From JACJYC01 sp964558465 (GTDB taxonomy: Bacteria > Bacteroidota > Bacteroidia > Chitinophagales > Saprospiraceae): a stretch of 64,000 bases of DNA. Every line of letters begins with the position of its first letter. Position 1 is the first letter of the stretch. The position numbers were made by a program, and so were the translations under genes. This document shows, piece by piece, positions 10,201 through 17,999 of this stretch. The notes under the pieces are model-generated. The model saw only the letters and a list, made by a program, of their open reading frames with translations, was not told where the DNA came from and did no database searches. Where the stretch lies: NCBI GenBank assembly GCA_964558465.1, contig CAZLEF010000007.1, positions 46,033 to 110,032 of the forward strand, read 5' to 3'.

Positions 10201-11392
10201 TAAAATAGATGTTTCCGGCGTCGTCTTCCGCGATACCGCTGATATTGCAATCGCTCTCCGGGCAACCGCTGTCCATGGTTTGGGTGATGTTGTATATTTT
10301 GAAAACATCTTCCACCAGCATTTTGGAAACGCCGCCCCGGTTAATGATCCAGATCTGCCCGGAGCGGTCGCGGAACATCCGGAGTATTCCGCTTTTGTAA
10401 AACGGGTAATTCCCTTTTTGCTGCAGGATGGATGCCGTAAAATCCTCGAACGCGCCGGTGTCGTTATTTTGCCGGAAGAGTTTGAACGGCGCACCCGAAA
10501 ACCAGAGGTGCTGCCCGTCGAACCTGAATTGCCCGAAGCGGCCGCCCTGGGTCAGAAGGTCGGAGCCGGGGTACCGCTCAAAACCCGCCATTTCCTTCGT
10601 TTTGTAAAAAACAGCGTACTCGTTTTTCACTTTATCCGGCGTGTAGCTGACCCAGAACGTTCCGCCGGCGTCTATCTCAAAAGACGGCGCCATGGGGTCG
10701 GGTCCATAAGGCAGGTGAAAGACATTTGTCCGGCCGCGGATATCGTACTCGTACACCTTGTTTTTGACTTTCACGTAGTAAAAATCATCCCGTACCCGTA
10801 CCTCATCATAGTACCATTCCGGCAGTATCGTATCGATGGGGGTGAACGGCTGCCCGTTCTGAGAACTTAAAATCACCAGGTCGGGGCCATAACTTTGCCC
10901 CCATGCCTTTCCGTTTTTTCCGAATAAAACCCGGACAATTTTTGCGTTTTCCGGGACCCGGATAAGCGTATCCGTTTGCCAGGTATAGGGGTTGAACGAA
11001 TTCAGGGTATGGTTTTCAAAAACGAAATGACGCCCGTCCGGCCCATTTTGAAAATTGCACCGGAAAGGCATGCCGGGTATTTGATCGTGATCGAGGGTGC
11101 GCAGGGTTTTCCCGTCATAAACATGGATGTACCGCTGATCGGGGTTGGTCAACCAGATCAGGCCTGTGCTGTCCTGGGTCACACTGGCCACGTTGGCCAA
11201 CTGCCGCCCGTCGGGGAAGGTTACGTTCTCAACCTGCAGGTTGTAGGTTTGTGAAAACAAGGCCGTGGAAAGGAAAAACAGGAGATACGGGAAACCGAAG
11301 CCGCCCAGGCGCCTGAATGCCAGGTATGTTGAACAGGTGTTTCTCAAAATCGTATGTTCCCGGTTTCGTTTTATCTGCCCAATATAAACCAT
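7280..11392 (-). CDS. Hybrid two-component system sensor-regulator (HTCS)
   Basis: 1370 aa from the start MVYIGQIKRN. The open frame extends 33 codons further, but that start would leave only 27 bp to the divergent symporter. Order: signal sequence, a long periplasmic propeller sensor (Reg_prop blades), a Y_Y_Y domain near residues 755-795 (YTWKLDGYENDW), a membrane helix about 812-832, a histidine kinase with NITHEFRTP (His about 861), NLLSNALKFT and DTGIGIPEEH, a receiver domain with ISDVMMP (Asp about 1166), and a C-terminal AraC-type HTH (ISEVAYAVGFNDPNYFSRAF). In Bacteroidota such regulators sense oligosaccharides and switch on sugar-use genes. The divergent GPH symporter is the natural target. 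Ligand unknown. Confidence 0.94.
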   Translation of the reverse strand: MVYIGQIKRNREHTILRNTCSTYLAFRRLGGFGFPYLLFFLSTALFSQTYNLQVENVTFPDGRQLANVASVTQDSTGLIWLTNPDQRYIHVYDGKTLRTLDHDQIPGMPFRCNFQNGPDGRHFVFENHTLNSFNPYTWQTDTLIRVPENAKIVRVLFGKNGKAWGQSYGPDLVILSSQNGQPFTPIDTILPEWYYDEVRVRDDFYYVKVKNKVYEYDIRGRTNVFHLPYGPDPMAPSFEIDAGGTFWVSYTPDKVKNEYAVFYKTKEMAGFERYPGSDLLTQGGRFGQFRFDGQHLWFSGAPFKLFRQNNDTGAFEDFTASILQQKGNYPFYKSGILRMFRDRSGQIWIINRGGVSKMLVEDVFKIYNITQTMDSGCPESDCNISGIAEDDAGNIYFTASTGALWALDPGAGNMRLVNPTAGSATMLQHSMGFDQGRLLVNDRVVDVQTGAHRRFTDEITFTDHWVTATDKETHRRWVAAHGLQGKLFQYDAPNPDKLFAYKPGQPDWDVIVLPDSIATGQNVEFRKLMYSRRRGTLLLGRLSKGLVEMTAGGKVIRQDRRIAFTTDMYEDEEGQIWLSADSEQGLIRLDRDLDSLNLQPYHPLPTVGPLKKVYHILPENKEYIWLVSSLGVFRLDLKTGRLTRYPMFPGFARTGFLRLPAFVASDGTFYLGAITGEVMAFHPEEVVKNSRLDEVFRVALTHYSRYDDARDSLIVQQNGLTDLKNIRLTHRDRYFALEFFVPDFRNPGQNKYTWKLDGYENDWSAPGVNNRLQYENLPPGDYLLRIRGGLIEEYYPSSELAIHITVLQAWYKTGWAFLAYYLLIGMTIFLFYHFQLNRRLEQAEAKRLKELDTLKSRLYTNITHEFRTPLTVIMGMTDNIRGHENERKLIRRNSKNLLRLINQLLDLSKLDSGTMKMDMVQGDIIRFLRYLTESFYSMAQEKKVELAFYSAIPDLVMDYDEVKIQHIIYNLLSNALKFTGEGGEVVLQADKAEHNSRPYLEINLRDTGIGIPEEHLAHIFDRFFQADHTSTRKGEGTGIGLALTKELVELMGGNIRVTSAAGKGTTFTLLLPVRLGADTPKPDSGFLVTSGRHLAPAPDLPDTGNTMEEGSPQAGEKPLLLVIEDNADVVAYIVGLLEKDYEIHTASNGQAGIKKALETLPDLIISDVMMPEKDGYEVCATLKNDERTSHIPIILLTARATQADKIAGLKTGADAYLMKPFNKEELFVRLEKLLELRRELQKRYAKIIGGGSESEPRRPEVAEPTLEDIFLQKLRKTILENLDDPDLGAEQLSRALLLSPSQFYRKLAALTGAPPNAFIRKIRLFRAKELLETTGMNISEVAYAVGFNDPNYFSRAFHQEFGKPPSVYRG

Positions 11393-11518
11393 CCATATGA
11401 TTTCACAAAATTTGGAACCGCCCTGCAAATGAAGGGCAAACGATGCAAGGACCATCAGGCGCCGGCCCCTGAACGGAAAACCCCGCAACACGAACCATAA
11501 AATACGTAGCTTCGCCCC

Positions 11519-12853
11519 ATGTCCGAATCCCCACTTTCATTGCGAGGGCAGATGGGTTATGTCTGCGGTATGCTGGGCTGGTCGATCATGACCAACATCG
11601 TATCGGTGATGTTGATCTATTTTTACGTACCGCCCAACAATTCGAATCTGTCGGTGCTCGTCCCCCAGGTGACCGTGCTGGGGTTCTTTACGTTGCTGGC
11701 CCTGATCGCCGCCAGCGGCCGGCTGCTCGATGCGGTGACCGACCCGCTGGTTGCTTTTCTGAGCGACCGTTCCCAGCACCGGCACGGCAGGCGCATCCCT
11801 TTTTTGCGGGCGGCCATCGTGCCTTCCACGGTATTGGGCCTGTTGATCTTTGTGCCGCTGGAATACCAGGAAAGCTACCGGAATGTATGGTGGCTGGCCT
11901 TCGTCCAGATCGGATTCTACCTGTCGCTGACCTTTTATATCATTCCATACAACGCGCTGTTGCCCGAGTTGGCGGACGGCCCCCGGGAGAAGATCCGGCT
12001 GTCCTCGCTGCTGTCGCTGGCCTTTGTATTGGGTGTGATCATTTCTTCCCAAACGCCGGGCCTGGCCGATTGGATCCAGCAGGCGCTGCACCTGGAAAAA
12101 CGCATTCAGGCGTTTCAACTGGCTATCGGCGGGCTGTATGTCCTCGGCGGCCTGTTCATGGTAGTCCCGATACTGGTGATCGACGAGCAAAAACACTGCC
12201 GGAGCAGCCCCGTCACTATCCCGCTGAAGGAAGCCCTCAAACATATCCTTTCCCACCGGAACTTCCTGGTCTTTATCGTGGCGGATTGTTCCTATTTCAT
12301 CTCCCTGACCATCATCAGCAGCGGACTGTTATACTTTGTGAAGGTGCTGCTGTCGCTGGAAGAGTCGATCGGCGGGCAGGTGATGTTTGTGCTGGTCATG
12401 GTTTCCCTGTTGTTTTACCCGCTGGTCATCCGGCTCACCCGGCATATTGACAAACGCAGACTGATGCTCTGGTCGCTCTTCTTTCAGGGTTTTCTGCTGA
12501 TGGGCATTTTCTTTTTTGGCAAAGTACCCCTGCCGCCCACCTGGCAGATCTTCGGTTTTGCCATTTTTGCCGCCATCCCCGCCGCTTTTCTCGGCATCCT
12601 GCCTTTTGCCATCATCGCCGAGATCGCCGAACACGACGGCATCCGGACCGGCCAGCAAAAGGAAGCCCTGTTTTTTGCGGTGCGCAATTTTTCCACCAAA
12701 CTCGGCCAAACCGTCGGCATCATGATTTTCGCTATCCTCACCCTTTTTGGGAAAGACCCCCTCGATGATATGGGCATCCGGCTGGCGGCCGTCTTCGGAG
12801 GAACGATCTGCCTGGTCGCCGGATTGATTTTTGTAAAGTTCAGGGAGCAATAA
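11519..12853 (+). CDS. GPH-family (glycoside-pentoside-hexuronide) cation symporter, MFS fold
   Basis: 444 aa with about twelve hydrophobic segments. Diagnostic pieces are GRLLDAVTDPLVAFLSDR followed by RHGRRIPF, the loop 2-3 signature of MelB-like symporters in which the DxxTDP acidic residues take part in cation coupling. It would import a sugar or glycoside with sodium or protons across the inner membrane. It is transcribed divergently from the hybrid regulator, with about 126 bp between the start codons, which suggests regulator and transporter serve the same substrate. No SusC/SusD pair accompanies it. Substrate cannot be read from sequence. Confidence 0.88.
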   Translation: MSESPLSLRGQMGYVCGMLGWSIMTNIVSVMLIYFYVPPNNSNLSVLVPQVTVLGFFTLLALIAASGRLLDAVTDPLVAFLSDRSQHRHGRRIPFLRAAIVPSTVLGLLIFVPLEYQESYRNVWWLAFVQIGFYLSLTFYIIPYNALLPELADGPREKIRLSSLLSLAFVLGVIISSQTPGLADWIQQALHLEKRIQAFQLAIGGLYVLGGLFMVVPILVIDEQKHCRSSPVTIPLKEALKHILSHRNFLVFIVADCSYFISLTIISSGLLYFVKVLLSLEESIGGQVMFVLVMVSLLFYPLVIRLTRHIDKRRLMLWSLFFQGFLLMGIFFFGKVPLPPTWQIFGFAIFAAIPAAFLGILPFAIIAEIAEHDGIRTGQQKEALFFAVRNFSTKLGQTVGIMIFAILTLFGKDPLDDMGIRLAAVFGGTICLVAGLIFVKFREQ

Positions 12854-12940
12854 GGTGGAATGCCAATAAATTAAAAACGACTGCTATTTTTAAATTTTGA
12901 GTTTTGCATTTTGTAAATTGCCCCGTCTTTAATCTTTTCC

Positions 12941-14482
12941 ATGATCGCCCAAATTAATCGAACTATGGACCTGAATACCAAGAACAGAAGGTATGATATC
13001 TTTATCAGTTCTACGCATGAAGACCTCAAGGAAGAAAGAAATAAAATTATTCATATCATTATCCGGTACGGCCATTTTCCGGTAGTGATGGAAAATTTTC
13101 CGGCAGGTCCGAAAAATATCGAAGCAATCGAAGAAAAAATTAAACAATCGGACATTTTTGTTATCCTTATTGGCGCCCGCTATGGCTCTAAAATCGCCTC
13201 AAACCGCACAGAAACCTATGTAACTTACGAACTGAACCTCGCGGAAAAATATGAAAAACCGATTCTTCCGTTTCTTCTGGATCGGGAAGAGTATTTAAAA
13301 AAAAGAGAAGAGTTCAAGGAACAGGATCCGGAGCGAGCTTTTGATGAAGAATTAAGGGCTTTGCGCGATAGAGTGAAAAAACACCCGGATGGAACCGGCA
13401 GGGGTTTCAAATATTTCAAAACCGAGTCCGGATCAACCGGGGATCCGGAGCATATCGAGAATATTTTTGAACACTCCCTCAAAGAGGCAATTGACCGGCT
13501 CAAAGGCGAAGGAGGATGGATCAGAAGCGAATTATACGACGAAATCAGGAATAATATCATTCTCAATCCAACAGCCAGTAAAAATCCGTTCTTCAAAAGA
13601 CTTGCTACCCATTTAAACACCTTCGGCGTGTTAAGCCTGCGATGCAATGACAAAAATTCAGAGCTGAAATTAGCCATTTCCGAATGTTTCCTCGACCAGT
13701 ATCTGGCAAAAATTATAGCACACGAAAAAAAGAATATCTTTTTTGAATCCGGATCTTCGATTGCCTATTTGTCTATGGTCTTCGTCGAGAAAATGAAAAA
13801 AGAATTCTGGGTCAGCAATTACGCCAATAAATTTAAATTTAATACCAATAATATTCTGACTTTTCTTGAATTCGTTTTTTCTGTCAAAGCGCATATTGAA
13901 CTGCACCCTGACGGACCTCCTGAGCCCAAATACGGCGCTACCTTTGGCGACCTCATAAACCTGCCCAAACACGCACCTTCTGAAGAATCTTTTAAAATCA
14001 ATGAAAAAGCAAATAAAGCAAAAAATGAAATCCGGGACTGGTTCCGGGAAAAATATACCGATAACGGACTTATTTTTTTTACCATTTCAGGCTTCGATCA
14101 CAATAAAGATAATGGTTTCTTCGGCCCGCACGTCGGAGATTTCTATAATATGCTTTTTAAGAGGGGCATTGTGGAATCCGGATGCCCGGCCGTGATTTTT
14201 GCAGATGAAGATAAAATCATTGCTCCTTTTAAACCAGGCAATTGTTTCCAGATTTGCAGCAGCGACTTCACCTGGGAAAAGGTGATGGAAAACTCGCCGA
14301 TAGCCATTGCCGTCGGTATCAGCTCCAGGGATAAAGGGGAAGAGTTGGTCGGCTTTTTGGAAGGCCTCGGGTTCCGGAATTTCGAGCGAAAATATCGTTT
14401 CGATACCGGTGAGCCTTCCGGATTGATCGTCAGCAATGATCGCTTTCAGCAGGTCTGGGCGAATAATTTAGCGGTTTGTTGA
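12941..14482 (+). CDS. DUF4062 protein with DeoR-sensor-like C-terminal domain
   Basis: 513 aa, soluble, no signal peptide. The N-terminal about 120 residues carry the DUF4062 signature YDIFISSTHEDLKEERNKI and DIFVILIGARYGS; this domain is related to TIR-like folds and is an N-terminal effector in several anti-phage proteins. The start could equally be ATG 12965 (MDLNTKN). The last about 280 residues contain FFESGSSIAYL, WVSNYANKF, TISGFDHNKDNGFFGPH and CPAVIFADEDKII. Their order resembles the sugar-phosphate sensing domain of DeoR regulators (DSGTT, VTNS, GIS..G, ADSSK). No DeoR HTH is present. It is AT-richer than both neighbours. DUF4062 is confident; the sensor assignment is my inference. 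Confidence 0.8.
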   Translation: MIAQINRTMDLNTKNRRYDIFISSTHEDLKEERNKIIHIIIRYGHFPVVMENFPAGPKNIEAIEEKIKQSDIFVILIGARYGSKIASNRTETYVTYELNLAEKYEKPILPFLLDREEYLKKREEFKEQDPERAFDEELRALRDRVKKHPDGTGRGFKYFKTESGSTGDPEHIENIFEHSLKEAIDRLKGEGGWIRSELYDEIRNNIILNPTASKNPFFKRLATHLNTFGVLSLRCNDKNSELKLAISECFLDQYLAKIIAHEKKNIFFESGSSIAYLSMVFVEKMKKEFWVSNYANKFKFNTNNILTFLEFVFSVKAHIELHPDGPPEPKYGATFGDLINLPKHAPSEESFKINEKANKAKNEIRDWFREKYTDNGLIFFTISGFDHNKDNGFFGPHVGDFYNMLFKRGIVESGCPAVIFADEDKIIAPFKPGNCFQICSSDFTWEKVMENSPIAIAVGISSRDKGEELVGFLEGLGFRNFERKYRFDTGEPSGLIVSNDRFQQVWANNLAVC

Positions 14483-14582
14483 TGCGTTGATTTGTTGATG
14501 CGTTGATTTGTTGATGCGTTGATTTGTTGATTCGAGAACGGCCGTATTCAAATAAACATATAAACACATAAACAAATCAACA
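14478..14582 (+). repeat. Octamer tandem repeat with partly inverted right half
   Basis: Starting in the stop codon of the DUF4062 gene, TTGATGCG and TTGATTTG alternate for about seven 8-nt units. An AGAACGGCCGTATTC core follows, then AT-rich units ending in AAATCAAC that partly complement the left side. The same core and flanks recur at 17678-17755. Read as RNA it would form a long hairpin at the 3' end of the gene. Confidence 0.7.
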
Positions 14583-14610
14583 TTTCCTATCTTCCCCCCC
14601 AATAAACACC

Positions 14611-15918
14611 TTGAGCTTGCTGTCCATTGTCGGAATATCCATTACGCTGGTTTTGCTTGCGCTCATTTTGAGCAAAAAGGCCTCGGCGCTGACCGCCCTG
14701 ATCGTCGTGCCGGTAATCGGCGCAATTGCGGCAGGTTTTGGGTTGGAAACCGCTCAGTTTGCCGTTGAAGGCATTAAAAATATTGCGCCCATCGCGGCCA
14801 TGTTCATTTTTGCCATCCTTTTTTTTGGCATCCTCATGGACGCGGGTTTGTTCGACCCGATCATCGGCTTTATTCTGCGGATTGCGGGGAACGACCCGGT
14901 TAAAATAGTCATCGGGGCTGCGATTTTATCCATGATCGTCCAACTGGACGGCTCCGGCGCGGTCACCTTCCTGATCGTCATTCCTGCCATGCTTCCCCTG
15001 TTCGAACGGTTGAACATCGACCGGCGGGTGCTGGCCTGCGTCGTGGCCTTAGGCGCAGGAACCATGAATATTGTGCCCTGGGGCGGACCCACCTTGCGGG
15101 CTGCTACGGCCCTGAACATGGAGATTACCCGGTTTTACAACCCGTTGATTTTGCCGCAACTGGTTGGACTGGCGTTCGTAATTTTTGTCGCCTGGAGGCT
15201 GGGCAAAAAGGAATCCAAACGACTCAACAATCCGGAATTTATTTCCCAATCAGCCGTTTTCACTCCGGGATTAACGGAGGCGGAAAAACGAATTCGCCGC
15301 CCGCAGTTTTTTGGGTTCAACGCCTGCCTGACCGTCCTTGCGATCGGGTTGTTGGTGTCGGGCAAGGTTGCGCCTGCGCTTGTATTCATGCTTGCTTTTG
15401 TCGTGGCCATTGCCGTAAACTACCCCGACCTGAATGCGCAAAAGGAACGGGTGGACGCCCACGCCAAGGCTGCCCTGCTGATGGCCTCCATTCTGTTGGC
15501 GGCAGGCGTTTTCACGGGGATCATGAAAGAATCCGGCATGATCGAAGCGATGGCAAAGGACGCCGTTTCGGTTATTCCGCCGGGTTTTGGCCGGCATATT
15601 CCGGTTACGGTAGCTGTTCTGAGCATGCCGTTAAGCCTGATATTTGACCCCGACTCCTTTTATTTTGGCTTTTTGCCGGTTATTGCTGAAATCGGAAACG
15701 GACTGGGCGTCCCCCCCGTTTCAGTCGGGCAAGCCGCCGTCCTCGGGCAGATGACCACCGGGTTTCCGCTGAGTCCGCTGACCGCGTCTACCTTTCTGCT
15801 GACCGGCCTGACAAAAGTCGATCTGGCCGACCATCAGCGCTTTACCTTCAAATATGCGTTCTTCACCACGATTGTCATGACGCTGGTTGCGATTTTAACC
15901 GGCGTTTTTCCGCTATAA
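14611..15918 (+). CDS. CitMHS-family citrate/carboxylate transporter
   Basis: 435 aa, very hydrophobic, with 11-12 membrane segments. The motif LDGSGAVTFLIVIPAM (around residues 111-126) matches the conserved LDGDGS..FLI loop of CitMHS transporters, which carry citrate or related carboxylates as metal complexes with protons. The start is a TTG codon (SLLSIVGIS follows) and no closer ATG fits the first helix. It is the first gene of an operon: the AtuA gene starts 11 bp after its stop. The context suggests uptake of an organic acid degraded by the next two proteins. Family sure; substrate not. Confidence 0.85.
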   Translation: MSLLSIVGISITLVLLALILSKKASALTALIVVPVIGAIAAGFGLETAQFAVEGIKNIAPIAAMFIFAILFFGILMDAGLFDPIIGFILRIAGNDPVKIVIGAAILSMIVQLDGSGAVTFLIVIPAMLPLFERLNIDRRVLACVVALGAGTMNIVPWGGPTLRAATALNMEITRFYNPLILPQLVGLAFVIFVAWRLGKKESKRLNNPEFISQSAVFTPGLTEAEKRIRRPQFFGFNACLTVLAIGLLVSGKVAPALVFMLAFVVAIAVNYPDLNAQKERVDAHAKAALLMASILLAAGVFTGIMKESGMIEAMAKDAVSVIPPGFGRHIPVTVAVLSMPLSLIFDPDSFYFGFLPVIAEIGNGLGVPPVSVGQAAVLGQMTTGFPLSPLTASTFLLTGLTKVDLADHQRFTFKYAFFTTIVMTLVAILTGVFPL

Positions 15919-15929
15919 ATTCATGTAGA

Positions 15930-17279
15930 ATGACCGGACAAAAATCCAGAAAAATACGGATCGGCGCCGGCGCAGGGTATTCCGGCGACCGCATCGAACC
16001 CGCCGTTGAACTGGCGGAAAAAGGGCAGATCCAATACCTGGTATTCGAATGCCTCGCCGAACGGACCATCGCCCTGGCCCAGCAGCGGAAAGCCGCCGAT
16101 CCAGAAAGCGGATATGACCCTTTGCTGGAAGAAAGAATGCGGGCCTGCCTGCCGGCCTGCCGGAAAACCCGGGCAAAAGTAATCACCAATATGGGCGCCG
16201 CCAACCCGGTAGCCGCTATGGGGAAAATCGCTGAAATTGCCGGAGAGACCGGTTGGAAAGGGGTGAAAATCGCTGCGGTCACCGGCGATGATGTGTTGGA
16301 GATGATCCAAAACCAGGATTTCACGACCCTGGAAACCGGGGAACCTTTAGAAAATTTTCGACATAAAATTCTTTCGGCAAACGCCTATCTGGGGGCCGGC
16401 CCCATTGTTGAAGCCCTTCAAAACGGCGCCGATATTATTGTAACCGGAAGAGTGGCCGACCCCGCGCTTTTCCTCGCGCCCCTGGTCTATGAGTTTGGTT
16501 GGTCATTTGACAACTATGACCTGTTGGGCAAAGGGACCTTGCTGGGCCACCTGCTCGAATGCGCCGGCCAGGTTACCGGCGGTTATTTTGCCGACCCCGG
16601 ATATAAAGAGGTTCCGGATCTCGCCCGCCTGGGATTTCCCATCGCGGAGGCGGAAAACAACGGGTCGTTCATTATTACAAAACCTCCCGGATCAGGCGGC
16701 ATGGTCACAACTGCCACCTGCAAGGAACAATTGTTGTATGAGATCCACGACCCGGCCCAATATCTGACGCCGGATGTAATTGCAGATTTCAGCCGCGTCC
16801 GCTTCGAACAAGCGGGCAAGGATGTTGTCCGGGCAGCCGGCGCTTCAGGTAAGCCCAAATCCGGGTTGTTGAAGGTTTCCGTCGGTTACCGGGCCGGATA
16901 TATCGGCGAAGGGCAAATCAGCTACGGGGGGCCGGGAGCTGTCCGCCGGGGCCGCCTGGCGCTGGATATCGTCCGGCAGCGATTTCGGGATACGGGGTTG
17001 ACTTGCGATGAAACGCGTTTTGACCTGATCGGGGTGAACGCTTTGTATGGAAATACCCTCGACCCGGGCGAACCGGCTGAAGTGCGCGCACGGATTGCCG
17101 CCCGAACCCCCGGCCTGCAAGACGCCATCCGGGTCGGCAATGAAGTGGAGGCGCTTTACACCAATGGACCTGCCGGCGGGGGCGGCGCTTCCAAATCGGT
17201 TCGGGAAGTCCTTGCGATCCAATCGGTACTCTTGGACAGCCGCCTGGTTGTTCCACAAATTCATTATCAATCGATCTGA
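15930..17279 (+). CDS. AtuA-family protein (DUF1446), acyclic-terpene/carboxylate utilisation type
   Basis: 449 aa, soluble. The N-terminus IRIGAGAGYSGDRIEPAVEL and the later AYLGAGPIVEALQNGADI, VTGRVADPAL and NEVEALYTNGPAGGGG are hallmarks of the AtuA/DUF1446 family. Members occur with citronellol/geraniol catabolism and with many organic-acid operons; the reaction is not firmly established. The gene is cotranscribed with a CitMHS transporter upstream and directly abuts the small downstream gene (TGA then ATG with no gap), which encodes what is normally the family's small partner or C-terminal extension. A role in carboxylate or terpenoid breakdown is inferred. Confidence 0.85.
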   Translation: MTGQKSRKIRIGAGAGYSGDRIEPAVELAEKGQIQYLVFECLAERTIALAQQRKAADPESGYDPLLEERMRACLPACRKTRAKVITNMGAANPVAAMGKIAEIAGETGWKGVKIAAVTGDDVLEMIQNQDFTTLETGEPLENFRHKILSANAYLGAGPIVEALQNGADIIVTGRVADPALFLAPLVYEFGWSFDNYDLLGKGTLLGHLLECAGQVTGGYFADPGYKEVPDLARLGFPIAEAENNGSFIITKPPGSGGMVTTATCKEQLLYEIHDPAQYLTPDVIADFSRVRFEQAGKDVVRAAGASGKPKSGLLKVSVGYRAGYIGEGQISYGGPGAVRRGRLALDIVRQRFRDTGLTCDETRFDLIGVNALYGNTLDPGEPAEVRARIAARTPGLQDAIRVGNEVEALYTNGPAGGGGASKSVREVLAIQSVLLDSRLVVPQIHYQSI

Positions 17280-17588
17280 ATGAAATTACGTGAAATTGCC
17301 CATTCCCGGACGGGTGACAAGGGGAATATCGTCAATATTTCGGTGATTGTCTACCAGCCGGATCATTATCCTTTCCTGGTGGAATTCCTTACCGCCGAAC
17401 GGGTAAAAACCTTTTTTTCCGGTATCGTAACAGGGGAGGTCGTCCGGTATGAGATCCCGTCCATAGGGGCGTTAAATTTTGTATTGCACGGCGCCTTAGG
17501 CGGCGGAGTCACCCGGTCTCTGGCCCTGGATGCACATGGCAAATCCCTTTCTTCGGCTTTGTTGGATATGGAACTGGACCGGGAATAA
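17280..17588 (+). CDS. AtuA-associated small protein (ferredoxin-fold AtuA-like domain)
   Basis: 102 aa. The opening LREIAHSRTGDKGNIVNIS and the central RYEIPSIGALNFVLHGALGGG match the AtuA-like ferredoxin-fold domain. In other genomes this is fused to the C-terminus of AtuA proteins or encoded next to them. Here it is a separate gene starting on the base after the AtuA stop codon, so translation is probably coupled and the two products likely form one complex. No catalytic site of its own is obvious. Confidence 0.8.
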   Translation: MKLREIAHSRTGDKGNIVNISVIVYQPDHYPFLVEFLTAERVKTFFSGIVTGEVVRYEIPSIGALNFVLHGALGGGVTRSLALDAHGKSLSSALLDMELDRE

Positions 17589-17677
17589 TCAACCGGTATC
17601 AGGAATTTTTATGGTTTGAAAAATTTCAACACAAGCGGGATAAAATTCCGCAAGTCGGAGACTTGGGAGTAGCCGCG

Positions 17678-17755
17678 GGTTGATTTGTTGATGCGTTGAT
17701 GCGTTGATTTGAGAACGGCCGTATTCAAATCAACAAATCAACATATCAACGGCTT
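17678..17755 (+). repeat. Octamer repeat hairpin, second copy of the TTGATTTG type
   Basis: TTGATTTG/TTGATGCG units on the left, core GAGAACGGCCGTATTC, and CAAATCAACAAATCAACATATCAAC on the right, so the two sides are complementary. Same design and core as at 14478-14582. It lies in the 411-bp gap between the AtuA operon and the lipoprotein gene; I see nothing else of note in that gap. Confidence 0.7.
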
Positions 17756-17999
17756 GCCGCTCGTCCGAAAACAACCTTATCCGACCTAAAAACGAAGTGT
17801 TAAAGTATCGTTAAAAAAATCTCCCGAACCTCCGAAAACCCTTTATTTTCAATCGTTTCCCGGTTTTTTATCCAATTAAATTTTCAAAAAAAAGGCCATC
17901 GACCAATTGCCCGGACTCATCAGATTCCTCCTGGTTTTCATCGAGAATATTTTCAACTTTTCCGATACCCCCACACTTTTGACAGCAAAAAAAAAGCAC

